From: Leucobacter sp. cx-328
Lineage (GTDB): Bacteria > Actinomycetota > Actinomycetes > Actinomycetales > Microbacteriaceae
Direction of reading: 5' to 3'
Assembly: GCF_014530035.1 (NCBI RefSeq)
Contig: NZ_JACVMX010000008.1
Location: 1 to 45,004, forward strand
Length of the DNA stretch: 45,004 nucleotides
Part shown: piece by piece, positions 24,183 through 35,200 of the stretch
How the letters are laid out: each line of letters opens with the position of its first letter
How positions within the stretch are numbered: position 1 is the stretch's first letter
Program-made: the position numbers and the translations under genes
The notes under the pieces: model-generated
The model's database searches: none
What the model saw: only the letters and a program-made list of their open reading frames with translations
What the model was told of the DNA's origin: nothing

Positions 24183-24210
24183 TTGACTTGGCACTTGACT
24201 TGAGTAAACT
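24183..24210 (+). promoter_or_regulatory. Candidate dnaK promoter
   Basis: TTGACT at 24183-24188 and TAAACT at 24205-24210 are spaced by 16 nt. The -10 hexamer overlaps the left edge of HAIR site 2, so bound HspR would block polymerase. Confidence 0.55.
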
Positions 24211-24229
24211 TGAGTGCATCAGGCTCAGC
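24209..24229. promoter_or_regulatory. HAIR-like HspR operator 2 upstream of dnaK
   Basis: CTTGAGT-N7-GCTCAGC has a perfect left arm and a weaker right arm (5 of 7). It overlaps the likely -10 box and start region. An extra CTTGAGT-like half site lies just upstream near 24199-24205. Confidence 0.7.
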
Positions 24230-24297
24230 TTTGAGTCGACAGGAATTCGGTCGTTCGATCCCCAGTGTGATCAGTTGGCCGACCAGCAGTTAGGTAA

Positions 24298-26157
<1,860 letters not shown>

Positions 26158-26159
26158 CC

Positions 26160-26765
26160 ATGACGAATGAGGAGCAGCACAACAACGGTGAGGCTCCCCA
26201 GGCGGCGGGGCCGGAGGCGAATGCATCCGGCCCTCAGCCGCATCAGGGGGACGATCTGACCGTTGAGGACATCCTGAACGCAGAGCAGACCGAGGCAGCC
26301 GCTGGCGCCGAAGAGTCGGCACCCGCAGCGGAAGCTGCAGATGACGCAGAGGCTTCGTACCTTGAAGACCTGCGCCGTCTCACCGCGGAGTACGCGAACT
26401 ACCGCAAGCGCACCGAGGCAAACGTGGAGATCGACAAGCAGCGCGCAACCGCAGCTGTCGTGAGCCAGCTCATCTCGGTGGTCGATGATCTCGATCGTGC
26501 CGAGCAGCACGGCGATCTCGTCGAGGGCAGCGCGTTCGCAGCAATCGCGCAGAAGCTCCGCTCGACGCTTGAGCGCGTTGGCCTGGTTAGCTTCGGCGAA
26601 AAGGGTGAAACCTTTGATCCGCAGATTCATGAAGCAATCGCGCAGGTGCCGGTTCCCGGCGCCGAGGGTGAGACCGTGCTTGACGTGATCGAGCGCGGCT
26701 ACCGTATCGGTGACGTCGAACTGCGCCCCGCGAAGGTAGCGGTGGCGGTGGGAGCTGATGGCTAG
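26160..26765 (+). CDS. grpE: Nucleotide exchange factor GrpE
   Basis: This 201-residue protein has an acidic, disordered N-terminal half, a long helix (YLEDLRRLTAEYANYRKRTEANVEIDK, seen as contiguous heptads), and the C-terminal beta domain with FDPQIHEAIAQVPV and VIERGYRIGDVELRPAKVAVA, the GrpE signature. It releases ADP from DnaK. It starts 2 nt after dnaK, with GAGGAG inside the dnaK end as ribosome binding site, and overlaps dnaJ by 8 nt. Confidence 0.96.
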   Translation: MTNEEQHNNGEAPQAAGPEANASGPQPHQGDDLTVEDILNAEQTEAAAGAEESAPAAEAADDAEASYLEDLRRLTAEYANYRKRTEANVEIDKQRATAAVVSQLISVVDDLDRAEQHGDLVEGSAFAAIAQKLRSTLERVGLVSFGEKGETFDPQIHEAIAQVPVPGAEGETVLDVIERGYRIGDVELRPAKVAVAVGADG

Positions 26766-27708
26766 TCAAGATTGGTTAGATAAAGACTTCTATAAGACGC
26801 TTGGCACCTCGAAGGATGTCAGCGACGCAGAGCTGAAGAAGGTCTACCGCAAGCTTGCGCGCAAGTATCACCCGGACTCCAACCCGGGCGATGCTGCCGC
26901 GGAAGCGAAGTTCAAAGAGATCAGCGAGGCTTACTCGGTGCTCTCTGACGCTGAGCAGCGCGCGGAATACGACCAGGTTCGCGCCATGGGCGCTGGCGGC
27001 GCACGATTCACGTCGGGCAGCCACGGCGGACAGGGCTTCGAAGACGTCTTCGGCGGCATGTTTGGTGGCGGCGGCGGTGGCCGGAGCGCAGGCTTCGGCG
27101 GCGGTCAGAACTTCGAGGACATCTTTGGGATGTTCGGCGGCGGCGCGCAGCGCGGTCCGCAGCGTGGTTCTGACATCACCGCGTCAACGACGCTCGACTT
27201 CGAAACCGCAGCGCAGGGTAAGACGGTCACGCTTGATACGCCGAACGGACCCGTGAAAATGCGGATCCCGGCTGGCGTGAGCGACGGCCAGAAGATCCGC
27301 GCTGCTGGCAAGGGTCAGAAGAGCCCGAACGGCGGCCCCGCAGGCGACCTCCTCCTGAAGGTAAGTGTTCGCCCGCACCCGGTGTTCGAGCGCGATGGCC
27401 TGAACTTGAAGCTCAAGCTGCCGGTCACCTTTACCGAGGCCGCGCTTGGCGCGACCGTCGAGGTTCCGACGCTTGGCGGTTCGTCCGTGAAGCTAAAGGT
27501 GCAGCCCGGCACCCCGAGTGGCCGAGTGCTGCGCGTGAAGGGCCGCGGCGTGAACAGCTCGAAGGGCACCGGCGACTTGCTCGCTGAGGTTCAGGTGGTT
27601 GTTCCTTCGCACATGAGTGACGAAGCGAAGGAAGCGCTTGCCGCTTTCCGTGACCTTGAACCAGATGACAATCCGCGTGAAGACCTCTTCTCGCGGGCAC
27701 GCGGCTAA
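26758..27708 (+). CDS. J-domain chaperone without zinc finger (DnaJ/CbpA type)
   Basis: This 316-residue protein has a J-domain (residues 10-75) with the catalytic HPD in [10 protein letters not shown], a long Gly/Phe region (80-140, with [13 protein letters not shown] and [11 protein letters not shown]), and the two C-terminal beta domains of class B J-proteins (145-300). The four CxxCxGxG zinc repeats of classical DnaJ are absent, so it is a CbpA-like form even though it holds the dnaJ position. It stimulates DnaK ATPase and delivers clients. Its ATG lies inside the end of grpE. Confidence 0.93.
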   Translation: MASQDWLDKDFYKTLGTSKDVSDAELKKVYRKLARKYHPDSNPGDAAAEAKFKEISEAYSVLSDAEQRAEYDQVRAMGAGGARFTSGSHGGQGFEDVFGGMFGGGGGGRSAGFGGGQNFEDIFGMFGGGAQRGPQRGSDITASTTLDFETAAQGKTVTLDTPNGPVKMRIPAGVSDGQKIRAAGKGQKSPNGGPAGDLLLKVSVRPHPVFERDGLNLKLKLPVTFTEAALGATVEVPTLGGSSVKLKVQPGTPSGRVLRVKGRGVNSSKGTGDLLAEVQVVVPSHMSDEAKEALAAFRDLEPDDNPREDLFSRARG

Positions 27709-27722
27709 GGCTGGGCCGAACC

Positions 27723-28163
27723 ATGGCAAATCCGCAGGTTGATCGCTTCACCCCGATGTTTCCCATCGCGGGTGCGGCTGAACTCGCCGAGATGCACCCG
27801 CAGACGCTGCGGCAGTACGACCGTATTGGGCTCGTAGTGCCGCAGCGTACCCGGGGCAACACTCGACGGTACTCGCTGCACGATGTCACTCAGTTGCAGA
27901 CGATCGCTCGTCTCTCTGCTGAGGGGCTGAGTCTCGAGGGCATTCGCCGCGTTCTCCATTTGGAAGACCGTGTGCGTGACCTCGAGGGTCAGGTGCGTGA
28001 GCTCGAGCGCGCGCTCGCGCAAGAGCGCCTGCAGCGTCCCGAGCGACGTGTGTTTGCCGCTGGCTCTGCCGGCGCAGCCGTCACGCTGAAGCGTGGCACC
28101 CGTACGAAGCGCAACGCCGACGTCATGGTCTGGCAGCCAGGAGTGGTGTGGAAGAGCGAATGA
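27723..28163 (+). CDS. hspR: Heat-shock repressor HspR (MerR family)
   Basis: This 146-residue MerR-type regulator has the helix-turn-helix and wing (AELAEMHPQTLRQYDRIGLVVPQRTRGNTRRYS, seen at about residues 19-50), a coiled coil DRVRDLEGQVRELERALAQE, and a basic C-terminal tail. HspR with DnaK as co-repressor binds HAIR sites; two such sites lie upstream of dnaK. Its place as fourth gene closes a feedback loop. The next gene starts in an ATGA overlap. Confidence 0.93.
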   Translation: MANPQVDRFTPMFPIAGAAELAEMHPQTLRQYDRIGLVVPQRTRGNTRRYSLHDVTQLQTIARLSAEGLSLEGIRRVLHLEDRVRDLEGQVRELERALAQERLQRPERRVFAAGSAGAAVTLKRGTRTKRNADVMVWQPGVVWKSE

Positions 28164-29329
28164 CGCTCGACGAGTGCTTTGCGATGCTCGGGCGCGATCC
28201 AGATGTGGATGCGCCCGAGCTCTTCGCGTATGACGCGGCAGACCAGCTACTGCTGGAAACCGCGGCGCCGCACTTCGCAGCGCTCAACCCGGGCGAACTC
28301 GTCGTGATCGGCGACCGCCACGGTGCGCTCACCCTCGGCGCGGCACAGGTGTATGGGCTGCGGGGGATCCGCACCCATCAAGACCCGGTACTTGGTGAGC
28401 GTGCGCTCGCGCGCAACGCAGAGCGCCTCGGTCTCGACACCGCCGACACCTACCGTTCGCTGCCCCTTGGGGCAGAGTTGCTCACAGGCGCGCGGCTGGT
28501 GCTGGTGCAACTGCCGCGCGCGCTCGACGCGCTCGATGAAATCGCTGCGTGGATCGCCAAGACGGCTGACCCAGGCGTGATCGTCCTCGCTGGCGGCCGT
28601 GACAAGCACATGTCACGGTCGATGAATGACATTCTTGCTCGCTATTTCGGCGAGGTTTCGGCAGGTCGCGGCGTGCGCAAGGCGCGCGTGTTGACCGCCA
28701 CACAGCCGCTCGCCTCGGTCACCGGCGGTGACGAACTCGCGTTCCCGAAGTGGGGCAGTGACCGCGAACTCAGCTTTGAGCTCGCGGCATTTGGTGCAAC
28801 ATTCGGTGGGCCGACCTTCGACCACGGCAGTCGGCTCATGCTCGCTGGCTTGCGCGCTGAGTATGCAGGCCGAGCGGGTGACCGATCCGCGCCCTTGCGC
28901 ATCGTCGACCTCGGCTGTGGAAATGGCGTGCTCGCGGTATCTGCGGCGCTGCTGTTCCCCGACGCCGAGATCATCGCGACCGATCAGTCGCACGCGGCCG
29001 TCGCCGCGACCAAGCTCACGGCCGAGCGTGCGGGGGTGGCGGATCGCATCACCGTGCACCGCGCTGACGGTATGGAAGCGGTCGCTGACGGGTGGGCGGA
29101 TCTCGTGCTGCTGAATCCGCCGTTCCACACCGGCGCGATCGTGCACGCCGAAGTGGCACATCGCCTCATCAAGTCCTGTGCGCGGGTGCTGGCTCCCGGT
29201 GGCGAGCTGCGCATCGTGTTCAACTCGCACATGCGGTATCGCCCGCTCGTGGAACGTCACATCGGAACGACGCGACAGGTCGCCCGAGACAAGACGTTTA
29301 CGGTGTTGTCGTCGATCCGCACCCAGTGA
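28160..29329 (+). CDS. RsmC/RlmG-like rRNA guanine-N2 methyltransferase
   Basis: This 389-residue protein has a degenerate N-terminal methyltransferase-like half and a catalytic C-terminal half. The latter has the SAM motif IVDLGCGNGVLAVSAA (about residue 247) and the catalytic LLNPPFHTGAIV (about residue 316). The NPPFH sequence is typical of the RsmC/RlmG group, which methylates G residues of rRNA. The ATG at 28160 overlaps the hspR stop; GGAAGAG lies upstream. A GTG at 28148 is an alternative. It is part of the heat-shock transcription unit by position, though whether it is heat-induced is unknown. Confidence 0.87.
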   Translation: MTLDECFAMLGRDPDVDAPELFAYDAADQLLLETAAPHFAALNPGELVVIGDRHGALTLGAAQVYGLRGIRTHQDPVLGERALARNAERLGLDTADTYRSLPLGAELLTGARLVLVQLPRALDALDEIAAWIAKTADPGVIVLAGGRDKHMSRSMNDILARYFGEVSAGRGVRKARVLTATQPLASVTGGDELAFPKWGSDRELSFELAAFGATFGGPTFDHGSRLMLAGLRAEYAGRAGDRSAPLRIVDLGCGNGVLAVSAALLFPDAEIIATDQSHAAVAATKLTAERAGVADRITVHRADGMEAVADGWADLVLLNPPFHTGAIVHAEVAHRLIKSCARVLAPGGELRIVFNSHMRYRPLVERHIGTTRQVARDKTFTVLSSIRTQ

Positions 29330-29382
29330 AACAGGCATGCTGCGGCGCACGCCGTGACGTGAACTGAACGGCCGAAACGCTC

Positions 29383-29403
29383 AGCGCCGGGACTACTGGC
29401 GCT
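29383..29403. terminator. Weak terminator-like hairpin between convergent genes
   Basis: AGCGCC at 29383-29388 pairs with GGCGCT at 29398-29403 around a 9-nt loop that contains the stop codon of the leftward XRE gene. There is no T-run. Confidence 0.35.
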
Positions 29404-29731
29404 CGTTCGCCTTGCGAGCGCGCTCGTCGATCAAATCACGTGCAGTGAGCTGGTGGGTGGTTGGGCCATACATGTCGGACGTCACGCCGGTGATGAACAG
29501 CGCGGGGTCAACCTCGAGTGCCGACGCGATACGCACAAGCGTTTCCGCAGTTGGGCTTGAAGCGCCACGTTCAATTTTGCCGATCGTGGTCCAGTTGATG
29601 TTTGCAAGCTCGCCGAGATCTTCCAACGAAATACCGAACGCTTGGCGTGCGGTGCGCATGCGGGTGCCGATCTGAACGGCAGCCTGGGAGTGAATCTTGG
29701 GCACGTACCCAAGATTGGCCTCATTGGACAA
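29393..29731 (-). CDS. XRE-family helix-turn-helix regulator
   Basis: This 112-residue protein has a Cro/C1-type domain at about residues 22-80: MRTARQAFGISLEDLGEL, then NWTTIGKIERGASSP and ETLVRIASALEVDPALF. The charged C-terminus DLIDERARKANERQ may add a helix. The target is unknown; it is divergent from the glycosyltransferase at 29811 and could act there. The TTG at 29731 is the farthest start and has no clear ribosome site; a GTG at 29704 is equally possible. Confidence 0.75.
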   Translation of the reverse strand: MSNEANLGYVPKIHSQAAVQIGTRMRTARQAFGISLEDLGELANINWTTIGKIERGASSPTAETLVRIASALEVDPALFITGVTSDMYGPTTHQLTARDLIDERARKANERQ

Positions 29732-29810
29732 ATAACACCAACGTCTTTACGCCTAAGGAAAAATAACCTAGTGAGAGTGTATGACGTTTTGTACATACAC
29801 CGGTGGCAAG

Positions 29811-31070
29811 ATGAAAGACATGAGCAACTCACAGCACCCGCAGCCGAGCGTCATGATCGTGTGCGACTACTCACTGAGCTATCTCGGTGGGGCGCAGATC
29901 GCGCTCGTGCGGCAAGCCAGGGCGCTCGCAGACGCCGGCTGGCGTGTGACAGTGGTTGCTCCTGATGCAACGCAGACGTTCCGCAATGACCGGCCAACAC
30001 ATCTCGCAACGCGCGACCCCAAGGTGCTCTTCACGCTGCCCGGCCTCGACCTACCCATGCTTCCGAGCCGCGGTCGCCTGAGCCGAGCGCTGACCAAGCT
30101 TGGCAAGCAGCAGCACATTGACGGAATTATCGTGCACTCGGAGTTCGCGCTTGCAGCCGCGGCGCTTGAGACTGCGCAAGAACTCGGGGTACCGCTCCTG
30201 CACACCGTGCACACCTACTTCTGGGATGCTCCGAAGGCGCTCGCGCCGGTCGCGCCCGTCGTAACGGCGTTCCACCGCACACTCACCGGCCTGCCCGGAA
30301 AGCAGAAGTTCCGCGGCAGCACGACGATCAACAACGCACTGCGCAGCATGACTCATCGCCTTGCAACCGAGGCAGACGCCGTCATCTCGCCGTCCCGCCA
30401 CCAGGCTGATGCGCTGCGCATCGCTGGTGTCGAAAACGTACACGTGCTTTCAAACGTGGTGCAGCCACTCGTTGATGAGCCCAAGCCTGCCGACGGCGCC
30501 CCCGGCCACACCCACGCACCAGAGGAACCTCACCTGCGGCTCGTCTGGGCTGGCCGGATCGCGCCGGAAAAGCGGATTGAGGTCGTGCTTGAGGCGATCC
30601 GCCTCGCCCGTGCCGGCCTCGAAAGTGCGGGCGCCGGAAGCAACGCGATCCACCTTGATATTGCAGGTGGCCACGGTGAGATCGAACCGGGCGTGACCTA
30701 CCACGGCCGCCTGGCGAGCGACGAGGTTGGTGAACTGATCACGCGCGCAGATGCGATCGTGCTCACTTCCCTCGGATTCGATAACCAGCCAATGGTCGCG
30801 CTCGAAGCGTGCGCGCGGAAGCGGCCGATCATCGTGAGTGATCCCGTGCTCGCGCGCGAGTTCGGTGACGCTGCAATTGGTGCAGCGGGCGACGGCACCG
30901 AAACGGGAGACGCGGCTGCGCTTGCCAACGTGCTTATTGGGCTCGCGATCGATCGCGGGGCACTCGACGCTGCTGGCGAAGCCGCCGAGGAGTACGCACG
31001 CGACCGCCAGGGCGCAGCGCACGCAGCAGGAATTGCAGCAATCTTGCAGGCAGGTTGCCGAGCGGCGTAA
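29811..31070 (+). CDS. GT4-family glycosyltransferase
   Basis: This protein of about 419 residues has a GT-B fold. The N-terminal domain opens with VMIVCDYSLSYLGGAQIALVRQARALADAGWRVTVVAP in pieces (Gly-rich LGGAQ loop). The C-terminal domain has LVWAGRIAPEKRIEVVLEA and the donor-site GFDNQPMVALEACA, in which the first acidic residue of the E-x7-E motif is D. Acceptor and sugar are unknown; cell-wall or lipid glycans are likely in this context. Three in-frame ATGs (29781, 29811, 29820) compete; 29811 is chosen for GGTGG upstream. A second GT4 gene follows on the same strand. Confidence 0.8.
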   Translation: MKDMSNSQHPQPSVMIVCDYSLSYLGGAQIALVRQARALADAGWRVTVVAPDATQTFRNDRPTHLATRDPKVLFTLPGLDLPMLPSRGRLSRALTKLGKQQHIDGIIVHSEFALAAAALETAQELGVPLLHTVHTYFWDAPKALAPVAPVVTAFHRTLTGLPGKQKFRGSTTINNALRSMTHRLATEADAVISPSRHQADALRIAGVENVHVLSNVVQPLVDEPKPADGAPGHTHAPEEPHLRLVWAGRIAPEKRIEVVLEAIRLARAGLESAGAGSNAIHLDIAGGHGEIEPGVTYHGRLASDEVGELITRADAIVLTSLGFDNQPMVALEACARKRPIIVSDPVLAREFGDAAIGAAGDGTETGDAAALANVLIGLAIDRGALDAAGEAAEEYARDRQGAAHAAGIAAILQAGCRAA

Positions 31071-31146
31071 GGAAAATCCCTGCTAGCTTCGTAAGCTTGA
31101 AGTAGTGAGACCGTGAGCAACCGCTCATGTACTGAAAGTGGGAACC

Positions 31147-32385
31147 GTGGGAATTACACCGAACGACGCCGCAACTGCGCCTGAATCGGGGGCCGAGCGC
31201 CCACTGCGGATCCTGCAGGCCTGCGACACGTTTGCCCCCGACGTCAATGGCGCGGCACGGTTCACCGAGCGACTTTCTGCTGGCCTCGTGCGCCGCGGAA
31301 ACGAACTGCATGTCATGGCACCATCGGCGTCGTACAAGCGCAAGGGGCGCTTCACGGAGACCATCGAGGGCGAGACGATGACGGTGCACCGCATCCCGAG
31401 CTACCGCTGGTACCCGCACGACTGGCTATGGTTCGTGCTGCCCTGGCGCGCGCGTCACTACGCGAAGGTCGTGCTCGATGAGGTGCAGCCCGATGTCATC
31501 CACATCCAGTCGCACATCGTGATCGGTAAGGGTGTTTCGATCGAAGCCGAGAAGCGCGGCATCCCCATCGTGGCGACAAACCACGTCATGCCTGAGAACG
31601 TCCTTGACTTCACGCTGTTGCCTCCCATCGCCAAGCGCTCGTTCGTGCGCTGGGGCTGGCGGGCCGCAGACAGGGTGCTGCGCCGTGCGCGTGCGGTCAC
31701 GACTCCCACGCGCCGCGCCGCTGACTTCCTCGAACGCAGCACGGAGCGTCGCGGTGTGCTGCCTGTCAGCTGTGGCCTGCGTGCCGCTGACTACGAGGCT
31801 GTCGTCGCGCCGCGCGCCGAGAACAAGATCGTCTTCGTTGGTCGTGTGACGCAGGAGAAGGAGATCGACGTCATCATTCGCGCGCTCGGTCGCCTGGATG
31901 CGGGCCTGAACGCCTCCTTCACGGTCGTTGGTGACGGCGATCAGCGCAAGAACCTTGAAAAGCTCGTGGCGGATCTCGGCCTGCAGGACCGCGTGCACTT
32001 CACCGGCCGCGTTACCGACGAGGAGCTTCGCCGCAACCTCACCGAGGCAAGCGTCTTCGCGATCGCCTCGATTGCCGAGCTGCAGTCGATCGCGACCATG
32101 GAGGCAATGGCCTCGGGTCTCCCGATCCTCGCGGCAGACGCGATGGCGCTCCCTCATCTCGTTGACGAGGGAAAAAACGGATTCCTGTTCCAACCTGGTA
32201 ACGATCGAGAACTTGCTGACTACCTCACGAAGGTATTCACAGCATCTCCCGCGGAGTACGAGCAGATGCAGCTCGCGTCGCTCGAGGCAGTCAAGGCACA
32301 CGACATCGATCGCACCCTCGACACCTTCGAGGCCTTGTATCGCGGGGCAGATCCCGCAGATCTCGCATCTCCTTCGGCACACTAG
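31147..32385 (+). CDS. GT4-family glycosyltransferase, mannosyltransferase-like
   Basis: This 412-residue GT-B enzyme opens with RILQACDTFAPDVNGAARF, followed by VIHIQSHIVIGKG. In the donor half it has IVFVGRVTQEKEIDVIIRAL and the catalytic E-x7-E in IAELQSIATMEAMASGLPIL. Close relatives in actinobacteria make mannosyl or glucosyl lipids; the precise reaction is not readable. GAAAG precedes the GTG at 31147; a GTG at 31138 is possible. Together with 29811-31070 it may build one glycan. Confidence 0.82.
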   Translation: MGITPNDAATAPESGAERPLRILQACDTFAPDVNGAARFTERLSAGLVRRGNELHVMAPSASYKRKGRFTETIEGETMTVHRIPSYRWYPHDWLWFVLPWRARHYAKVVLDEVQPDVIHIQSHIVIGKGVSIEAEKRGIPIVATNHVMPENVLDFTLLPPIAKRSFVRWGWRAADRVLRRARAVTTPTRRAADFLERSTERRGVLPVSCGLRAADYEAVVAPRAENKIVFVGRVTQEKEIDVIIRALGRLDAGLNASFTVVGDGDQRKNLEKLVADLGLQDRVHFTGRVTDEELRRNLTEASVFAIASIAELQSIATMEAMASGLPILAADAMALPHLVDEGKNGFLFQPGNDRELADYLTKVFTASPAEYEQMQLASLEAVKAHDIDRTLDTFEALYRGADPADLASPSAH

Positions 32386-32393
32386 CCGTCACT

Positions 32394-32421
32394 GTGCGGG
32401 GCGCGGATCGGCGCCTCGCAC
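32394..32421 (+). terminator. Hairpin after the second glycosyltransferase
   Basis: GTGCGGGGCGC (32394-32404) pairs with GCGCCTCGCAC (32411-32421) with one G-U, around GGATCG. It starts 9 nt after the stop and also contains the GGGGCGCGGATC 12-mer. No T-run follows. Confidence 0.5.
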
Positions 32422-32489
32422 ACCTTGGAAAGCCCCCAACGCACACGAACTTTCTCAGTCAGCCGAAGGTGATCGTCAGCTCCGTGGCC

Positions 32490-32495
32490 TAATCT
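32490..32495 (+). promoter_or_regulatory. Candidate -10 box (TAATCT) before the PBP gene
   Basis: TAATCT ends 7 nt before the ATG at 32503. GGAGGG lies between them, so the start could be leaderless or read from a longer mRNA with a ribosome site. Confidence 0.4.
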
Positions 32496-32502
32496 GGAGG
32501 GT

Positions 32503-35106
32503 ATGACTCAACCCAGGCCTACGAAGACGCGCGCAAAGAGTTCTCGCGCGCGCACCGTATCCGCGAGTGGCGGCCGCAAGATCAGCGGCCTTTTCGGCGC
32601 AATCGCAATGAGCGTTGTTGCTGGTGTACTCGTGGCTGCGGCAGTGACGCCAGTCGTGGCAGTGAGCGGATTTGCGGCGTCGTCCGCAGTCAGCCTGTTC
32701 GAAAACCTGCCCGAGCATATTGATCCCGGCACGCTGCCACAGCCGTCGACGATCTACGCAAAGAACCCGAACGTTGAAGGCGGCCTTGAGAAGGTCGCAG
32801 ACTTCTACTCACAGGACCGTGAGGTCGTTGAGTGGGACGAGATTAGTCCGTACGTCAAGGACGCGGTTGTCTCTGAGGAGGATCCGCGCTTCTACACCCA
32901 CGGCGGTGTTGACGTACTCGCTGCCAGCCGAGCGCTCTTGCAGAACGCAGCTGGTTCGGGCTTCTCTGGTGCTTCGACCGTAACGATGCAGTACGTGCGT
33001 AACGTGCTCATCCAGGAGTCGCTCGCACACGCTGACGAAGCTGACCGTGAGGCAGCCTACGAAGACGCGATGGAGCAGACCGTTGAGCGCAAGCTCAAGG
33101 AGATGCGTTACGCGATCTCGATTGAGAAGAAGAACTCGAAGGACCAGATCCTTCTTGGCTACCTGAACATTGCGCTGTTCGGCAACCGCGTGTACGGCAT
33201 CGAGTCGGCCGCGCACTACTACTTCAACACGACTGCCAAAGATTTGACGCTGCCCCAGGCGGCTAGCCTTGCGGCAATCGTGAACGCCCCGAACGCTCTT
33301 GCGATCGACGACCCCGACAACATCGAGGCAAATAAGAAGCGTCGTGACCTGATGCTGCATTCGATGTACAAGCACGGTCGTATTTCCGAGAAGCAGTACG
33401 AGGAAGCAATCGCTACTCCGGTTGAGCCCCACATCACGCCTCGCGTGGCTGGCTGCTCGGCGGCAGAGTCGAAGGGCATGGGCAGCTTCTGCAACTATGT
33501 GCAGCGCTACATCCAGAATGACCCGAGCTTCGGCGCGACCCAGCAGGAGCGCGACTACAACTTCAACCGTGGTGGCTGGCAGATCATCTCGACTGTGAAC
33601 CCCGAGCTTCAGGCTGCGGCGACCTCGGCAGTGCGCGACAACGTCCCCTCTACCGAAGAGGGCATCTCGCTCGGCGCAACCGCAGTCAGCGTCGAAGTGA
33701 AGACCGGCAAGGTCCTCGCTATGACGCAGAACCGACCGTTCAGTGAGGACCCAGACGTCCTGAACTCGAACCCTGGCTACACGAGTATTAACTACAACAC
33801 GGACTATGACTATGGCGGATCCGGTGGCTTCCAGGTCGGCTCTACCTTCAAGCCGATCACGCTCGCAGAGTGGATCCGCACCGGCCACTCGGTACGTGAC
33901 CGTGTAAACGTGGACGCGCGTACGGTTGAGTTCAGCTCCTTCCGTGCAAAGTGTATGCCTGACGGTATCTATGGCTATGGCTCATTCGGTTTCCAGAACG
34001 ATGACAACCGATACAAGGGTGGCCAGCAGGTTTTGACGGCGACCCAGTGGTCTGTCAACGGTGGCTTCATCTCGATGCAGCAAGAGATGGACCTCTGTGA
34101 CACGTTCGATCTCGCAGAGAAGCTAGGCGTGCATCGCGCGGCTCCCATGACGAATGAGGACCTCGAGAACTACGGCACGACCAACCTGACCCGCGTGCCC
34201 TCGGGCGTCTTCGCTGGTGTCGATGAGGTCGCTCCGGTGACCATGGCGAATGCCTACGCGGCGTTTGCTGGCGACGGCACCGTGTGTGACGCTGTCCCGA
34301 TTGAGAAGATCACCGACTCCGAGGGGAAAGAGGTGAAGTTCACCGGTGGCAACTGCCGCGAGGCAATCTCGCCCGAGGTGGCTGCGGGCGTTGCTTACGC
34401 GCTGGAAGCGACCGTCAATGGCGGTCTGGCAAGCTCGGCGCGATCCTATATGGGTATCCCGCACCTCGGTAAGACCGGATCAACGGATGATTATGTTGAC
34501 ACCTGGCTCATCGCTGCAAGCTCGCGCGTATCGACCGCAGTGTGGGTCGGAAACGTTGAGGGCAAGGTTAGCCTGATTCCCTACGGCTACAACAACTCAC
34601 GTCACTCGATCATGCCCCGCATCCTCGAGGTAGCCGACCGCGTGTACGGCGGCGAAGCGTTCCCCGAGCCGAGCGAATCTGCGATCCGCCAGACTGCGGT
34701 GAACGTGCCCGACGTGACCGGCAAGTCGGTTGAGGAAGCGACCAAGATTCTTGAGGCGCAGGGCTTCACCGTTGCTGACGGTGGCGATACCGACTCTGAG
34801 CTGGCACGTGGCCTCGTCGCTCGCACCGACCCTGGTGCAGGCGGCGAAGCATGGATGGGTGCGACCATCACGCTGTACAAGAGCTCGGGCAACATGACCA
34901 AGGTTCCGGACGGGCTGACCGGCGTGACCGGCTCAGTCGCTGCCGAACGTCTCGCGGCGGTCTCCCTGAATGCCGACTTCCAATGTGAAACTGGCAAGAA
35001 GGAAGACCCTGACAAGAACAAGGTCGTAAGCGCTGATCCAGTGAGTGGCACTGCCGTGAAGGGCGGAGCTACCGTCAAGCTCAAGCTTGCTTGCGGAGCT
35101 GACTGA
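32503..35106 (+). CDS. Class A penicillin-binding protein with PASTA repeats
   Basis: This 867-residue protein has a basic cytoplasmic tail, a membrane anchor (about 29-60), and a GT51 transglycosylase domain with catalytic Glu in VVSEEDPRFYTHGGVD (125-136). The transpeptidase domain has S447 in GSTFKP, SVN at 517-519 and KTGST at 657-661. Two C-terminal PASTA-like repeats (VPDVTGKSVEEATKILEAQG from about 733, then one from about 800) complete it. It polymerises and cross-links peptidoglycan outside the membrane. All three penicillin-binding motifs are intact. Confidence 0.94.
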   Translation: MTQPRPTKTRAKSSRARTVSASGGRKISGLFGAIAMSVVAGVLVAAAVTPVVAVSGFAASSAVSLFENLPEHIDPGTLPQPSTIYAKNPNVEGGLEKVADFYSQDREVVEWDEISPYVKDAVVSEEDPRFYTHGGVDVLAASRALLQNAAGSGFSGASTVTMQYVRNVLIQESLAHADEADREAAYEDAMEQTVERKLKEMRYAISIEKKNSKDQILLGYLNIALFGNRVYGIESAAHYYFNTTAKDLTLPQAASLAAIVNAPNALAIDDPDNIEANKKRRDLMLHSMYKHGRISEKQYEEAIATPVEPHITPRVAGCSAAESKGMGSFCNYVQRYIQNDPSFGATQQERDYNFNRGGWQIISTVNPELQAAATSAVRDNVPSTEEGISLGATAVSVEVKTGKVLAMTQNRPFSEDPDVLNSNPGYTSINYNTDYDYGGSGGFQVGSTFKPITLAEWIRTGHSVRDRVNVDARTVEFSSFRAKCMPDGIYGYGSFGFQNDDNRYKGGQQVLTATQWSVNGGFISMQQEMDLCDTFDLAEKLGVHRAAPMTNEDLENYGTTNLTRVPSGVFAGVDEVAPVTMANAYAAFAGDGTVCDAVPIEKITDSEGKEVKFTGGNCREAISPEVAAGVAYALEATVNGGLASSARSYMGIPHLGKTGSTDDYVDTWLIAASSRVSTAVWVGNVEGKVSLIPYGYNNSRHSIMPRILEVADRVYGGEAFPEPSESAIRQTAVNVPDVTGKSVEEATKILEAQGFTVADGGDTDSELARGLVARTDPGAGGEAWMGATITLYKSSGNMTKVPDGLTGVTGSVAAERLAAVSLNADFQCETGKKEDPDKNKVVSADPVSGTAVKGGATVKLKLACGAD

Positions 35107-35122
35107 TACGTCGCGGTGACAT

Positions 35123-35167
35123 AACGAAGACGGCCCCGGGGAGATTCCTCCCGGGGCCGTCTTCGTT
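35123..35167. terminator. 18-bp perfect hairpin, bidirectional terminator
   Basis: Arms 35123-35140 and 35150-35167 pair perfectly with a 9-nt loop (GAGATTCCT). It lies between the convergent PBP and GNAT genes, 17 nt past the PBP stop. Confidence 0.85.
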
Positions 35168-35200
35168 GTATTGGGGTGAGGTCGGGTGCGGATCCGCCAC

